Assembly: GCA_024233115.1 (NCBI GenBank)
Contig: JACKQB010000002.1
Span: 682,001 to 746,000 of the forward strand
DNA length: 64,000 bases
Direction of reading: 5' to 3'
Source: Akkermansiaceae bacterium
GTDB taxonomy: Bacteria > Verrucomicrobiota > Verrucomicrobiia > Verrucomicrobiales > Akkermansiaceae
The position numbers were made by a program, and so were the translations under genes. The notes beneath the pieces were generated by a model that searched no databases, had not been told where the DNA came from, and was given only the letters and a program-made list of their open reading frames with translations. Positions 33,225-40,739 of the stretch are shown here, piece after piece. Position 1 is the first letter of the stretch, and each line of letters opens with the position of its first letter.

Positions 33225-33890
33225 ATGCTCCCGCGCGTGATACACGCCGTTATATTCGATCTCGACGGGACGCTGATCCACTCGCTTCCAGGCCTCACGG
33301 CCTCGGTCAACCGGGTGTTGGAAAACAATGGCCTCCCCACGCATCCAGAAAGCTCGGTTCGCCGCTTCATCGGCAACGGCATCATCAAGCTGGTTGAGCG
33401 TGCCGTGCCGGACAACTTCGACTCGAAAAAGATCCAGCCGCTCGCCAAGGAAATGAGCAACGACTACGCGACCACCTGGAAACTGGGGAGCACTCCCTAC
33501 CCTGGTGTCACAGAAACCCTGCAGACCCTTCTCGACTGGGATATCCCTATCGCGGTCTTCTCGAACAAACCGCATATTTTCTGCCAGCAAATGACCGACT
33601 TTCTCTTTCCCACGATCACCTTCAGCTCCGTCATCGGTCAACGCGAAGGGGTGCCGGTCAAACCCGATCCCTCAGGTGCTCTGGACCTCGCGCACTCACT
33701 CGGAGTGGAGCCCGGCGATATTGCCTTCGTGGGCGACTCCACCATCGATCTCGCCACGGCCCGGAACGCGGGGATGCTTTCCATCGCTGCCACCTGGGGC
33801 TATCATGACATCCCGGCCCTGGAAGCTGAATCACCCGATCACCGCATTGGCACCATGAGTGAACTTCTCCATCTATTTGAACGCAACTAA
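33225..33890 (+). CDS. HAD-superfamily phosphatase (phosphoglycolate phosphatase-like, Gph)
   Basis: This protein is 221 residues from the ATG at 33225 (MLPRVIHAVIFDLDGTLIHS). HAD motif I is DLDGT, with the nucleophilic Asp. Motif II is in IAVFSNKP, motif III Lys in VKPDPSG, and motif IV in IAFVGDSTIDLATARNAGM. The cap helical domain (about 18-90) and overall length match Gph/PGP phosphatases that remove 2-phosphoglycolate formed in DNA repair or metabolism. Other small phosphoesters are possible. The next gene, a peptide transporter, begins 5 bp after its stop. Confidence 0.85.
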   Translation: MLPRVIHAVIFDLDGTLIHSLPGLTASVNRVLENNGLPTHPESSVRRFIGNGIIKLVERAVPDNFDSKKIQPLAKEMSNDYATTWKLGSTPYPGVTETLQTLLDWDIPIAVFSNKPHIFCQQMTDFLFPTITFSSVIGQREGVPVKPDPSGALDLAHSLGVEPGDIAFVGDSTIDLATARNAGMLSIAATWGYHDIPALEAESPDHRIGTMSELLHLFERN

Positions 33891-33894
33891 CCAT

Positions 33895-35712
33895 ATGTCA
33901 TACAAAACGTCCCCGTCAGATACAAAGGGAATGCCAGCTGGCATTCCACACATCGTAGGCAATGAAGCCGCTGAGCGGTTTTCATTTTATGGAATGAAAG
34001 CGGTGCTCGCTGTTTTCATGGTCAAGTATCTGCACTTGATGAACGATTCTCCGGGCACTGCGATGAGTGAAGCTCAAGCCACGGAAAACATCCACCTCTG
34101 GGTCGGATGGGTTTACCTGACACCATTTCTAGGAGCGCTGCTTGCTGACATCTTCCTTGGCAAATACCGCACCATCATTTCGCTATCAATGGTCTACTGC
34201 GGGGGACATGCAGCACTGGCGTTCATGGGGGTCCAGGGTGACGCACGCTGGTGGCTTACCGCAGGGCTTGCGCTGATTGCGCTGGGATCGGGCGGCATCA
34301 AACCCTGTGTATCGGCACACGTGGGTGATCAATTCGGTGTGGGCAATGCCCAGCTCTTGCCCAAGGTGTTCAACTGGTTTTACTTTTCTATCAATCTGGG
34401 CGCCATGCTCTCAATGATGCTCACCCCCTGGCTGATGGAGTGGTATGGACCGCACCTTGCTTTCGGTGTCCCCGGCATCCTGATGGCGCTCGCCACCCTG
34501 GTGTTCTGGATCGGCCGAAAAAAATTCATCCACGTGCCGGCCGGCGGCATGCGCTTCCTCCAGGAGCTGGGGAAAAAATCCACCTGGGGCACACTGCTTC
34601 GGCTGCTGCCGCTGTATGTTTTCCTCGCGATGTTCTGGGCGCTGTTCGACCAGACCGGCTCGACCTGGATTTTCCAGGCGCAGGACATGGACCGCAACTT
34701 CCTCGGCATGGAGTGGCTGCCCTCCCAGGTGCAGTCGCTGAACTCCCTCTTCGTGCTGACATTCATCCCCGTGTTCGCCTATCTCCTCTACCCGGCCATT
34801 TCCAAAATCTGGCCACTCACCCCCTTGAGAAAAATCGGCGTCGGCTTGTTCATCATGGCGGCAGCCTTCACACTGGTCTCCCTCACCCAGTCGCGCATCG
34901 ACGCCGGCCAGTCCCCCAACATCGGCTGGCAGGTCGTCTCCTACGCACTCCTAACAGCCTCCGAGGTCATGGTGTCCATCGTCGCCCTCGAGTTTGCCTA
35001 CACCCAGGCACCGCGCACGATGAAATCCCTTGTGATGTGCTTTTATCTTGGGGCGGTGGCTGTCGGTAATTTCTTTACAGCGGGTATCAACAATTGGATT
35101 CAGATCCCCACGATTGCCCTGGAAAACCAGGTCGTCCACCCTGGCTACGATGGAAAATCCAATACCGGTGACGATCTCACCATCCACGGGAATGCCGTCA
35201 TTTCCCCCGTCTATGACAAGCTCAAACAATCCGTCGAAGGTCTGGAAAGCATCTACCTCGCCAAAAAAGAACTGCCCACCTCCGAGAGCGGGGGCAAGGC
35301 GATGTCCGCCATTTCCGACCCCTGGGGCAACCCGCTGAGATACACCCGGCTTAACTCGCTGACAGCCCGCATTTCCTCCGATGGCCCGGATAAAAAACCG
35401 GCGACCCGGTGGGACCTCAGCGTCACCATCGAAGTGCCCGAGACAAAAAAGGAGCGAACCAGCTCATGGATGGATGCGTTCAGACCGGAGACACCCTGGC
35501 TTGAACGGCGCAAAAAGGAGATCGGCTATCAGGACGATGTGAAGAACAACGAGGACGGTGGTGTGTTTCAAACCACCTACGCGGCCGGCGGCGGCACCAA
35601 GCTGGAGGGCGCGGCCTATTTCTGGTTTTTCACCAAACTCATGCTCGCCACCGCCGTGCTCTTCATCCCCTACGCCCTGTTCTACCGGGAAAAAACCTAC
35701 CTCCAGGAGTAA
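33895..35712 (+). CDS. POT-family proton-dependent peptide transporter with a pseudopilin-like insertion
   Basis: This protein is 605 residues from the ATG at 33895. The POT motif ERFSFYGMKAVLAVFMVKYL (about 22-41) is intact, and FLGALLADIFLGKYRTI and GSGGIKPCVSAHVGDQF fit TM2-5. Membrane helices run to about 405 and resume at about 575-597 (FFTKLMLATAVLFIPYALF). Between them lie about 165 soluble residues including DPWGNPLRYTRLNSLTARISSDGPD (starting at residue 475), the hallmark C-terminal motif of type II secretion GspG-type pseudopilins. The insertion is thus unusual for POT. It should import di/tripeptides with protons. tatD follows after 3 bp. Confidence 0.85.
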   Translation: MSYKTSPSDTKGMPAGIPHIVGNEAAERFSFYGMKAVLAVFMVKYLHLMNDSPGTAMSEAQATENIHLWVGWVYLTPFLGALLADIFLGKYRTIISLSMVYCGGHAALAFMGVQGDARWWLTAGLALIALGSGGIKPCVSAHVGDQFGVGNAQLLPKVFNWFYFSINLGAMLSMMLTPWLMEWYGPHLAFGVPGILMALATLVFWIGRKKFIHVPAGGMRFLQELGKKSTWGTLLRLLPLYVFLAMFWALFDQTGSTWIFQAQDMDRNFLGMEWLPSQVQSLNSLFVLTFIPVFAYLLYPAISKIWPLTPLRKIGVGLFIMAAAFTLVSLTQSRIDAGQSPNIGWQVVSYALLTASEVMVSIVALEFAYTQAPRTMKSLVMCFYLGAVAVGNFFTAGINNWIQIPTIALENQVVHPGYDGKSNTGDDLTIHGNAVISPVYDKLKQSVEGLESIYLAKKELPTSESGGKAMSAISDPWGNPLRYTRLNSLTARISSDGPDKKPATRWDLSVTIEVPETKKERTSSWMDAFRPETPWLERRKKEIGYQDDVKNNEDGGVFQTTYAAGGGTKLEGAAYFWFFTKLMLATAVLFIPYALFYREKTYLQE

Positions 35713-35715
35713 TCC

Positions 35716-36534
35716 ATGTTCACCGACTCCCACTGCCACCTGGCGTCCCACAAGTTTTCCAGCAACGAACTGGAGGACATCATCACCCGCGCCCGCGCGC
35801 ACGGCGTGACCCGCATGGTCACGCTCGCCACCAATCTGGACGACTGCCCGCTGAACCTAAGCATTGCACAGACATACCCCGAGGTATTCGCCTGCACCGG
35901 CATCCACCCCTGTGATGTGCATGAGACTCCCGATGACTATTTGCCGGAGCTGGAAACATACGCCCGCCACCCACGTTGCGTCGCCATCGGTGAAACCGGG
36001 CTTGATTATTTTCATCCGGCACCGGAAGGCTGGATCGATGCAGATTATCACGCGCGCCAGAGAGCATTCCTCGACCAGCATTTTCAACTGGCAGACAAGC
36101 TGGGAAAAAACATCGTCATCCACACCCGCGACCGCACAGGTGATGCATCGCTGCAGGATGCGATCAGCATCTACAAACAACACGCCCATCAAGTCCGCGC
36201 CGTGTTTCACTGTTTCCCGTTTTCCATGGAAGCAGCAGAACCGATCCTTGCACTCGGCGGGCTGATCTCGTTTACCGGTATCGCGACATTTAAAAATGCA
36301 GCCACCGTCATTGACACGGCAACCCGATGCCCTGCCGGATCATTGATGGTGGAGACGGACTCGCCCTATCTTGCGCCAGTTCCACATCGCGGCCACCGCA
36401 ATGAACCCGCCTATACCCGCTTCACCGCCCAAGCCATCGCCGAGGCCCGCGGCGAGAGCCTGGAGGAATTCTCTGCACACACCGAGACTACCGTAAATGA
36501 TTTTTACCGTCTTGGCAGCAATCCTGGCAGCTAA
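35716..36534 (+). CDS. tatD: TatD-family metal-dependent DNase
   Basis: This 272-residue protein has metal ligands in TDSHCHLA (His6, His8), the Glu of AIGETGLDYFH, VIHTRD, VFHCFPFSME and VETDSPYLAPV. It is a TIM-barrel amidohydrolase-related nuclease with 3'-5' DNase activity in characterised members. It starts 3 bp after the POT gene and so is cotranscribed. The stop overlaps the converging membrane-protein gene by four bases. Confidence 0.92.
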   Translation: MFTDSHCHLASHKFSSNELEDIITRARAHGVTRMVTLATNLDDCPLNLSIAQTYPEVFACTGIHPCDVHETPDDYLPELETYARHPRCVAIGETGLDYFHPAPEGWIDADYHARQRAFLDQHFQLADKLGKNIVIHTRDRTGDASLQDAISIYKQHAHQVRAVFHCFPFSMEAAEPILALGGLISFTGIATFKNAATVIDTATRCPAGSLMVETDSPYLAPVPHRGHRNEPAYTRFTAQAIAEARGESLEEFSAHTETTVNDFYRLGSNPGS

Positions 36535-36941
36535 ATCCGGTCTTGCTCGGCAACGCGCTGTTGCAGATGTCCTAACATTTCCTCCAATTCCTCCGCACGC
36601 TTTCCCGCTGCCCCAGCCCGGGCACAGTAGGCGACAAATCCGATCGCGAAACACACCATCCCTGCCAGGACCAGCAAACCGGAGATCGCCACGACAACCA
36701 TCATGATGCTCATGGTATCGCTCATACCGCCCGCACTCCCCGAGCTGCCCGATAAGCTGCTGAACATAACCACCATGCCCACGATATAAGCCACAATACC
36801 CGCCGCCTGAGTCATTGATCCCGCTAGCATCAGCATGGTTCGCCAACTCTTCTCCCCCCTTCTGGCTAATACGCTGCCAAAAATAAATGCCACCAACAGC
36901 ACCAGCATCGGTATCAACGTAAGGCCACCTGCAAATCCCAT
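36531..36941 (-). CDS. Small membrane protein with C-terminal coiled coil
   Basis: This 136-residue protein has three hydrophobic segments (about 4-26, 36-62, and 76-104), a Gly/Ser-rich turn (about 63-73), and a C-terminal helix, AEELEEMLGHLQQRVAEQ (about 115-132), that should form a short coiled coil. I recognise no family. An overlapping minus-strand reading at 36340-37056 is longer but has no membrane pattern and is rejected. It stands alone between converging tatD and the LysM gene. Confidence 0.6.
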   Translation of the reverse strand: MGFAGGLTLIPMLVLLVAFIFGSVLARRGEKSWRTMLMLAGSMTQAAGIVAYIVGMVVMFSSLSGSSGSAGGMSDTMSIMMVVVAISGLLVLAGMVCFAIGFVAYCARAGAAGKRAEELEEMLGHLQQRVAEQDRI

Positions 36942-37120
36942 AGTGCTGACAGACTAACGAAGCTGTCCGGTACCGCCAGCCCAATCTTTCAAGGAAACAA
37001 CGAAAGTATCCCATGAAAATTTTCGTTTTCTTAACAACTTCCATTTTACAAATCACATTTAAGTGCTAAATAATCAGCAGTCACCATCGCCAACCGCCCC
37101 CCCCAACCATACGATCCATC

Positions 37121-37585
37121 ATGAAAACAACCACGATCATCCCGCTTACCACCGCCTGCCTTGCATCCATCGTCTTCACTTCATGCTCACTCGACCCCGA
37201 ATATCGTGAGTGGAAAAAGAACAAAGGTGCCGATGCCTCGGCCAATCCGTATGACCCTTCATCTGCCGCCGCTACCAATCCTTACGGGGTTCCCCAGGCA
37301 GGAGGTGAAACCGGTGCTTACACACCCGCAGCGGATGGAACCGCCCCCTATCAACCTCTCCCGGGAGTCACCCAACCCGCTGCCTCCAGTTCACCTGAGC
37401 CGCCATCCACCCCCAACCCTGGAGCTGCCGCGATGGGCGGCACAAGCCACACCGTTGTCGCCGGCGACAGCTTATGGGGCCTCGCCCGCAAATACGGCAC
37501 CACCATTGAAGCCATCCAGGCAGCCAACGGCCTGACCACCACAGACATCCGCACCGGTCAGCAACTTACCATCCCCGGAAGATAA
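37121..37585 (+). CDS. LysM-domain lipoprotein
   Basis: This 154-residue protein has a type II signal peptide with the lipobox FTSC (Cys22), followed by a Pro/Ala/Ser-rich, Asn-Pro-rich low-complexity linker (about 30-105). It ends in one LysM domain (about 108-152): HTVVAGDSLWGLARKYGTTIEAIQAANGL, then TGQQLTIPGR. It should sit in the outer membrane or periplasmic face and bind peptidoglycan. No catalytic domain is present. The gene is single, with about 180 bp before it and a repeat-rich gap after. Confidence 0.9.
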   Translation: MKTTTIIPLTTACLASIVFTSCSLDPEYREWKKNKGADASANPYDPSSAAATNPYGVPQAGGETGAYTPAADGTAPYQPLPGVTQPAASSSPEPPSTPNPGAAAMGGTSHTVVAGDSLWGLARKYGTTIEAIQAANGLTTTDIRTGQQLTIPGR

Positions 37586-37743
37586 TATTCAAATACCAAA
37601 CTCCAACTACCAATTTCCAAGGGCGGGCATTAGCCCGCCCTTACTTCTTACCCCCTGTTTCCCTGTTGGATACCAAAGGCCTCCGCACGCGGACTATCAC
37701 TTGGCATTTTGTAACTTGGTATTTGGAATTTAAGGTTTAATAC
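37582..37743. repeat. Intergenic block: inverted T/G-rich repeat copies flanking a GC hairpin
   Basis: A complement copy of the dispersed T/G-rich repeat (37582-37620) and a plus copy (37700-37743) flank a GGGCGGGC-ATTA-GCCCGCCC hairpin at 37621-37639, which probably ends the LysM transcript. The plus copy sits a few bases upstream of the next start codon (37751), the same placement as copies 1 and 2. Confidence 0.55.
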
Positions 37744-37750
37744 TTCACCC

Positions 37751-38776
37751 ATGAAACCCATCCTACTCCTCCTGACCTGCACGCTCGCCGTTGCACAAGA
37801 AACACCCGCTCCCGTTTCACCAGAACTACCCGGGGCGTCCGAACAACCAAGCCTTCCCGCCGATCCCAAGGAAGCAGCAATGGAAAAACTTTTCGCGAGT
37901 ATGGGCGAAGACGGGTTTGATGCCGCCCTCGAACAAGCAGGCAAAGCGGGCATCCATCCGCAGGTTCTGCTAGAAGCCCGCTTCCTCCACCTCATTGATC
38001 GACGTGATACCCCGGGCCTCGCCGCCATGGCTCCCGAGTTCACCGAAAAAAAGGATGCCTTCGATCCGGATAGCTCAGAAGTCTTCTCCGTCAAGGAAGA
38101 CTGGCAGGCCGTCGTCCATTACACCCAGGCACTCGCCGCCTTGGAAAAGGGAGATAAAGCCGGTTTTAAAAAGCACATCACCGAGGCGTTTTGGCTCAGC
38201 CCACGCCAGGCTCAGGCGTTTGCACCCCATATCGATCAACTCAGACTCGAGGAGGCGATGCAGTCCGTGACCCTCGACCCCACTCGGATGATGCAAGCCC
38301 AGGATGGCGGCAAGCCCAGCACCCTTGGCGAACTCATGAAGGGACACAAAGCCACCGTCATCCACTTCTGGTCCCCCATGAGCCAGGAAGTACAAGTCAA
38401 CCTACCGGACTTCGTTCTGACCACCCAATCGTGTAAAGACCAGAACATCGCCGTACTCTCCGTCCTGGTGGGACAGTATCCAAACATCCTCGAGGATGCC
38501 GAAAGCATCCGTAAGGAAGACGCTGCCAAAGCACAGTGCGTTTGGCTGTCTGACTCTAACAAGAAATCACTCGCCGGCATCCTGCGCATCACAGACATCC
38601 CCACTATGGTGATTGTTTCCGCCGAAGGTAAAATTTTATTCAACGGCCACCCCTCGGATGAAAAATTCTGGCAGACGATCCAAAAAATCGCGCCTGATTT
38701 CAAACGGCCCAATACCCCCGACAAGCCTAACAAACGCGCAGGAGATACATCCGGGCCCGGTCATGCTGAAGAATAA
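37751..38776 (+). CDS. Secreted thioredoxin-fold protein lacking the redox cysteines
   Basis: This 341-residue protein has a signal peptide (about 1-16, ending AVAQE). Residues 35-175 are helical, with TPR-like repeats (AAMEKLFASMGEDGFDAALEQAGKAGIHPQ and others). The C-terminal half (about 190-315) has a thioredoxin/TlpA-like pattern: TLGELMKGHKATVIHFWSPMSQEV, LSVLVGQYPN, GILRITDIPTMVIVSAEGKILFNGHP. Where TlpA/ResA have CxxC the sequence reads SPMS, so it cannot be a disulfide reductase. The cis-Pro loop (TDIPT) is kept. A non-redox binding or scaffold role is likely. It is monocistronic. Confidence 0.75.
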   Translation: MKPILLLLTCTLAVAQETPAPVSPELPGASEQPSLPADPKEAAMEKLFASMGEDGFDAALEQAGKAGIHPQVLLEARFLHLIDRRDTPGLAAMAPEFTEKKDAFDPDSSEVFSVKEDWQAVVHYTQALAALEKGDKAGFKKHITEAFWLSPRQAQAFAPHIDQLRLEEAMQSVTLDPTRMMQAQDGGKPSTLGELMKGHKATVIHFWSPMSQEVQVNLPDFVLTTQSCKDQNIAVLSVLVGQYPNILEDAESIRKEDAAKAQCVWLSDSNKKSLAGILRITDIPTMVIVSAEGKILFNGHPSDEKFWQTIQKIAPDFKRPNTPDKPNKRAGDTSGPGHAEE

Positions 38777-39018
38777 TCAATTTATCGATTCAAAAAATAG
38801 TTTTGAAAAGTTTAATTCCTGACTTGACCAATTATAACCGTTAGGGCATGCTCTACTTTAAGTAGAGGATACGTTTGCGAAAACACCACTTGGCCTGGCC
38901 AGGAACACGTCACGCAAACATCTCTAACAAACATAATCCGGGCCGCCTAACAGCAAACAACCGAAGGGCAACCGGATTCCACCACCCCAAACAAACAGAC
39001 CTAACATAACACTACATT
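38777..39018. promoter_or_regulatory. Leader of the H1-like gene with a perfect palindrome
   Basis: This non-coding stretch holds CTCTACTT-T-AAGTAGAG (38851-38867), a perfect inverted repeat with 8-bp arms, and a TTGACC hexamer at 38824-38829 that could be a -35 element, although no good -10 lies at standard spacing. The palindrome may be an operator for the H1-like gene. No ribosome-binding site is seen before ATG 39019. Confidence 0.4.
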
Positions 39019-39444
39019 ATGGCAGCCAAAAAAAAGACCGCTAAAAAGAAAACCGCTCCACGCAAAGCCAAAAAGGCCACAGTGAAGCGTGTTACTAAGA
39101 AGCCAACAGCGAAGAAAAAAGCTGTTCGCAAACCAGCAGCCAAGAAAACGGCTACTAAGAAAGCAGCAACGAAGAAAAAAGTAGCCAAGAAAAAGGCCGC
39201 TAAAAAGCCCGCTAAAAAAGCCGCCAAGAAAAAGGTAGCTAAAAAGGCTAAGAAAAAAGTTGCTAAAAAAGCCAAGAAGGTTGCCAAGAAAAAGGTCGCC
39301 AAGAAGGCTAAGAAAGCAGCCAAGAAAAAAACCACTAAAAAGCCAGCAACCAAGAAAAAAGTAGCCAAGAAAAAGGCCGCTAAGAAGCCAGCTAAAAAGG
39401 CCAAGAAGAAAACCACCAAGCGTAAAACCACTAAAAAGGGCTAG
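39019..39444 (+). CDS. Histone H1-like lysine/alanine-rich nucleoid protein
   Basis: This 141-residue protein is composed almost wholly of Lys, Ala, Thr, Val, Pro and Arg in repeats such as AKKKVAKKAKK and KKPAKKA, like the C-terminal domain of histone H1 and Chlamydia Hc1/Hc2 or bacterial AlgP-type proteins. It has no fold of its own and should bind and compact DNA through charge. A DNA-level repeat is evident from the AAGAAAAAGG-like periodicity. It is followed by a strong terminator. The SET methyltransferase encoded at 4579-5148 is a candidate modifier by analogy with Chlamydia NUE. Confidence 0.88.
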   Translation: MAAKKKTAKKKTAPRKAKKATVKRVTKKPTAKKKAVRKPAAKKTATKKAATKKKVAKKKAAKKPAKKAAKKKVAKKAKKKVAKKAKKVAKKKVAKKAKKAAKKKTTKKPATKKKVAKKKAAKKPAKKAKKKTTKRKTTKKG

Positions 39445-39469
39445 TACTCTGACCTGATCAATATTTATC

Positions 39470-39505
39470 AACCCCGACTGCGAAAACCGCGGTCGGGGTT
39501 TTTTT
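39470..39505 (+). terminator. Rho-independent terminator of the H1-like gene
   Basis: ACCCCGAC at 39471-39478 pairs with GTCGGGGT at 39492-39499 around a 13-base loop that contains a smaller GCG/CGC stem, and is followed by TTTTTT to 39505. This is a strong plus-strand terminator 27 bp after the stop. Confidence 0.88.
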
Positions 39506-39581
39506 GTGGCCACCCCGCAGCTACATGATTCATCGATGTTGGCAACAGCGTGAACTTGAGGAGGCGAGGACTCTCCCCTGT

Positions 39582-39775
39582 GGAGTGCGGAGATGCATTC
39601 TCCGCTTTGGATACTCTATGCGGCGCTGCTGTGCGTTGTGGTGATGAACTGCGTGACAACCTCGCCGAAACAAACTCCGGTAATCGGGAAGTGGGCGTTG
39701 CAGGGGGCCAGACGGAACAAGGAGAAACCCACACGCCAGGCAAAATCCAAAGCGGAGAATGCATCTCCGCACTCC
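39582..39775. repeat. Mobile-element-like unit bounded by perfect 31-bp inverted repeats
   Basis: The left arm (39582-39612) and the right arm (39745-39775) are exact reverse complements; each contains the palindrome GGAGATGCATTCTCC with one mismatch from symmetry. The interior is 132 bp with no gene. Both orientations can be read as SAEMHSPLWIL and SKAENASPHS in short frames, which I judge artefacts. The unit lies between the H1 terminator and a PEP-CTERM gene. Size and arms suggest a MITE/REPIN-like element. I recall that repeats encoding similar AE/NASPHS peptides are widespread in Verrucomicrobia, which I could not check. Confidence 0.75.
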
Positions 39776-39779
39776 GAAA

Positions 39780-39813
39780 GAAAAAGCCCGCTCCCAGTGA
39801 AAGGAGCGGGCTT
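39780..39813 (-). terminator. Rho-independent terminator of the 39845-40471 PEP-CTERM gene
   Basis: On the minus strand AAGCCCGCTCC (39803-39813) pairs with GGAGCGGGCTT (39784-39794) around CTTTCACT, followed by TTTT at 39780-39784. It lies 32 bp after the stop of the minus-strand gene and abuts the right arm of the inverted-repeat element. Confidence 0.85.
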
Positions 39814-39844
39814 GAAGTTTTACCGCTATCCAGTCCACCTGCCA

Positions 39845-40471
39845 TTACTTCCTGCGACGCAGGAGCAGGGCGAGACCTCCTAGTCCGAAAAGCGCGCTGG
39901 AGGTGGGTTCGGGCACAGCTGTAACATTAAATCCTTCAATGGAAAATGACCCGTCGGTACGACTGATCGTAAATGACTCATTGGCTGCTAACGTATTTCC
40001 AGAGGAAAAAGCGATGGTATCGCTTGTGTTATTGTCGAAGTCTCCACCGACCAGATTTATCGTCGCATTCCCATTTGAATAGCTGATTGATACAGCATCT
40101 TCACCAGCTTGTCCGGATCCGGTGAAACCTCCTACATCAAGAAAATCCAGGGAGACCGCTTTGTTGAAACTAAATGTTAGTGCGTCACCTGCATCAGCAA
40201 GAGTCCCCCCAGAAGTAACACCCAGGCCAGTATTCGTATAGCTAATGTCGCTTTGTGAAGGAGTAATGGTTAGGATCAGCCCAGAGACTATATCGTTTAA
40301 GCTAAATGCAGTGGCAGTCGTTTGCCCATCAATCGCAGCTTTATGAGCGTCCGCAAGAACTTCGTTACCGTTGATAGAGTTGGCACTAGTATCGAACACA
40401 AAGCTCACCACGGTTGCAGCATACGTGCAGGTCGTTGATAAAAAGAAGATTGGGATAATTGTTTTTTTCAT
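39845..40471 (-). CDS. PEP-CTERM-anchored secreted protein
   Basis: This 208-residue protein has a signal peptide (about 1-19, ending TYAAT) and a beta-rich mature domain with Asn/Gly/Ser/Thr-rich strands (DISYTNTGLGVTSGGTLADAGD … FDNNTSDTIAFSSGN). It ends in the sorting signal VPEPTSSALFGLGGLALLLRRRK. The mature domain resembles the PEP-CTERM-linked surface domains found in Verrucomicrobia and Planctomycetes. It is a paralogue in form, not clearly in sequence, of the protein at 32338. It should be handled by an exosortase encoded elsewhere. Confidence 0.88.
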   Translation of the reverse strand: MKKTIIPIFFLSTTCTYAATVVSFVFDTSANSINGNEVLADAHKAAIDGQTTATAFSLNDIVSGLILTITPSQSDISYTNTGLGVTSGGTLADAGDALTFSFNKAVSLDFLDVGGFTGSGQAGEDAVSISYSNGNATINLVGGDFDNNTSDTIAFSSGNTLAANESFTISRTDGSFSIEGFNVTAVPEPTSSALFGLGGLALLLRRRK

Positions 40472-40739
40472 GGTTTGTCAATTGTTACTGTTTGTTAGAA
40501 GGCACTGCCTGCAGTGCTGGCTGGTTGGAATGTGTGACGTAAGAACCGCCGTCACCATGGTTTCGTGATGACAATTCCGTAATAAACCGAGATGGGTGCT
40601 ATCATCTGATTTAACCCATCCTCACCCTTTCTCTACTTGTGTGCCAGCAAAAAAGACACTAAGTTATTCACAATCAGTCGTGTGCCGATGGTCCCTCTCA
40701 ACAAATCACCTTTTAGCACGCATCTGGACTTGTCTCACC

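Noticed and set aside
36340..37056. A 238-codon minus-strand frame over tatD and the small membrane gene
   Set aside because: It overlaps tatD's conserved 3' end and lacks the hydrophobic pattern seen in the 36531-36941 frame.
39012..39431. Minus-strand frame rich in FLAAFFLATF opposite the H1-like gene
   Set aside because: It is the complement of Lys/Ala repeats (AAG/AAA read as CTT/TTT) and gives an artificial hydrophobic protein.
39019..39444. Possible CRISPR or minisatellite
   Set aside because: The periodicity is explained by the Lys/Ala codon repeats; there are no uniform repeats with unique spacers.
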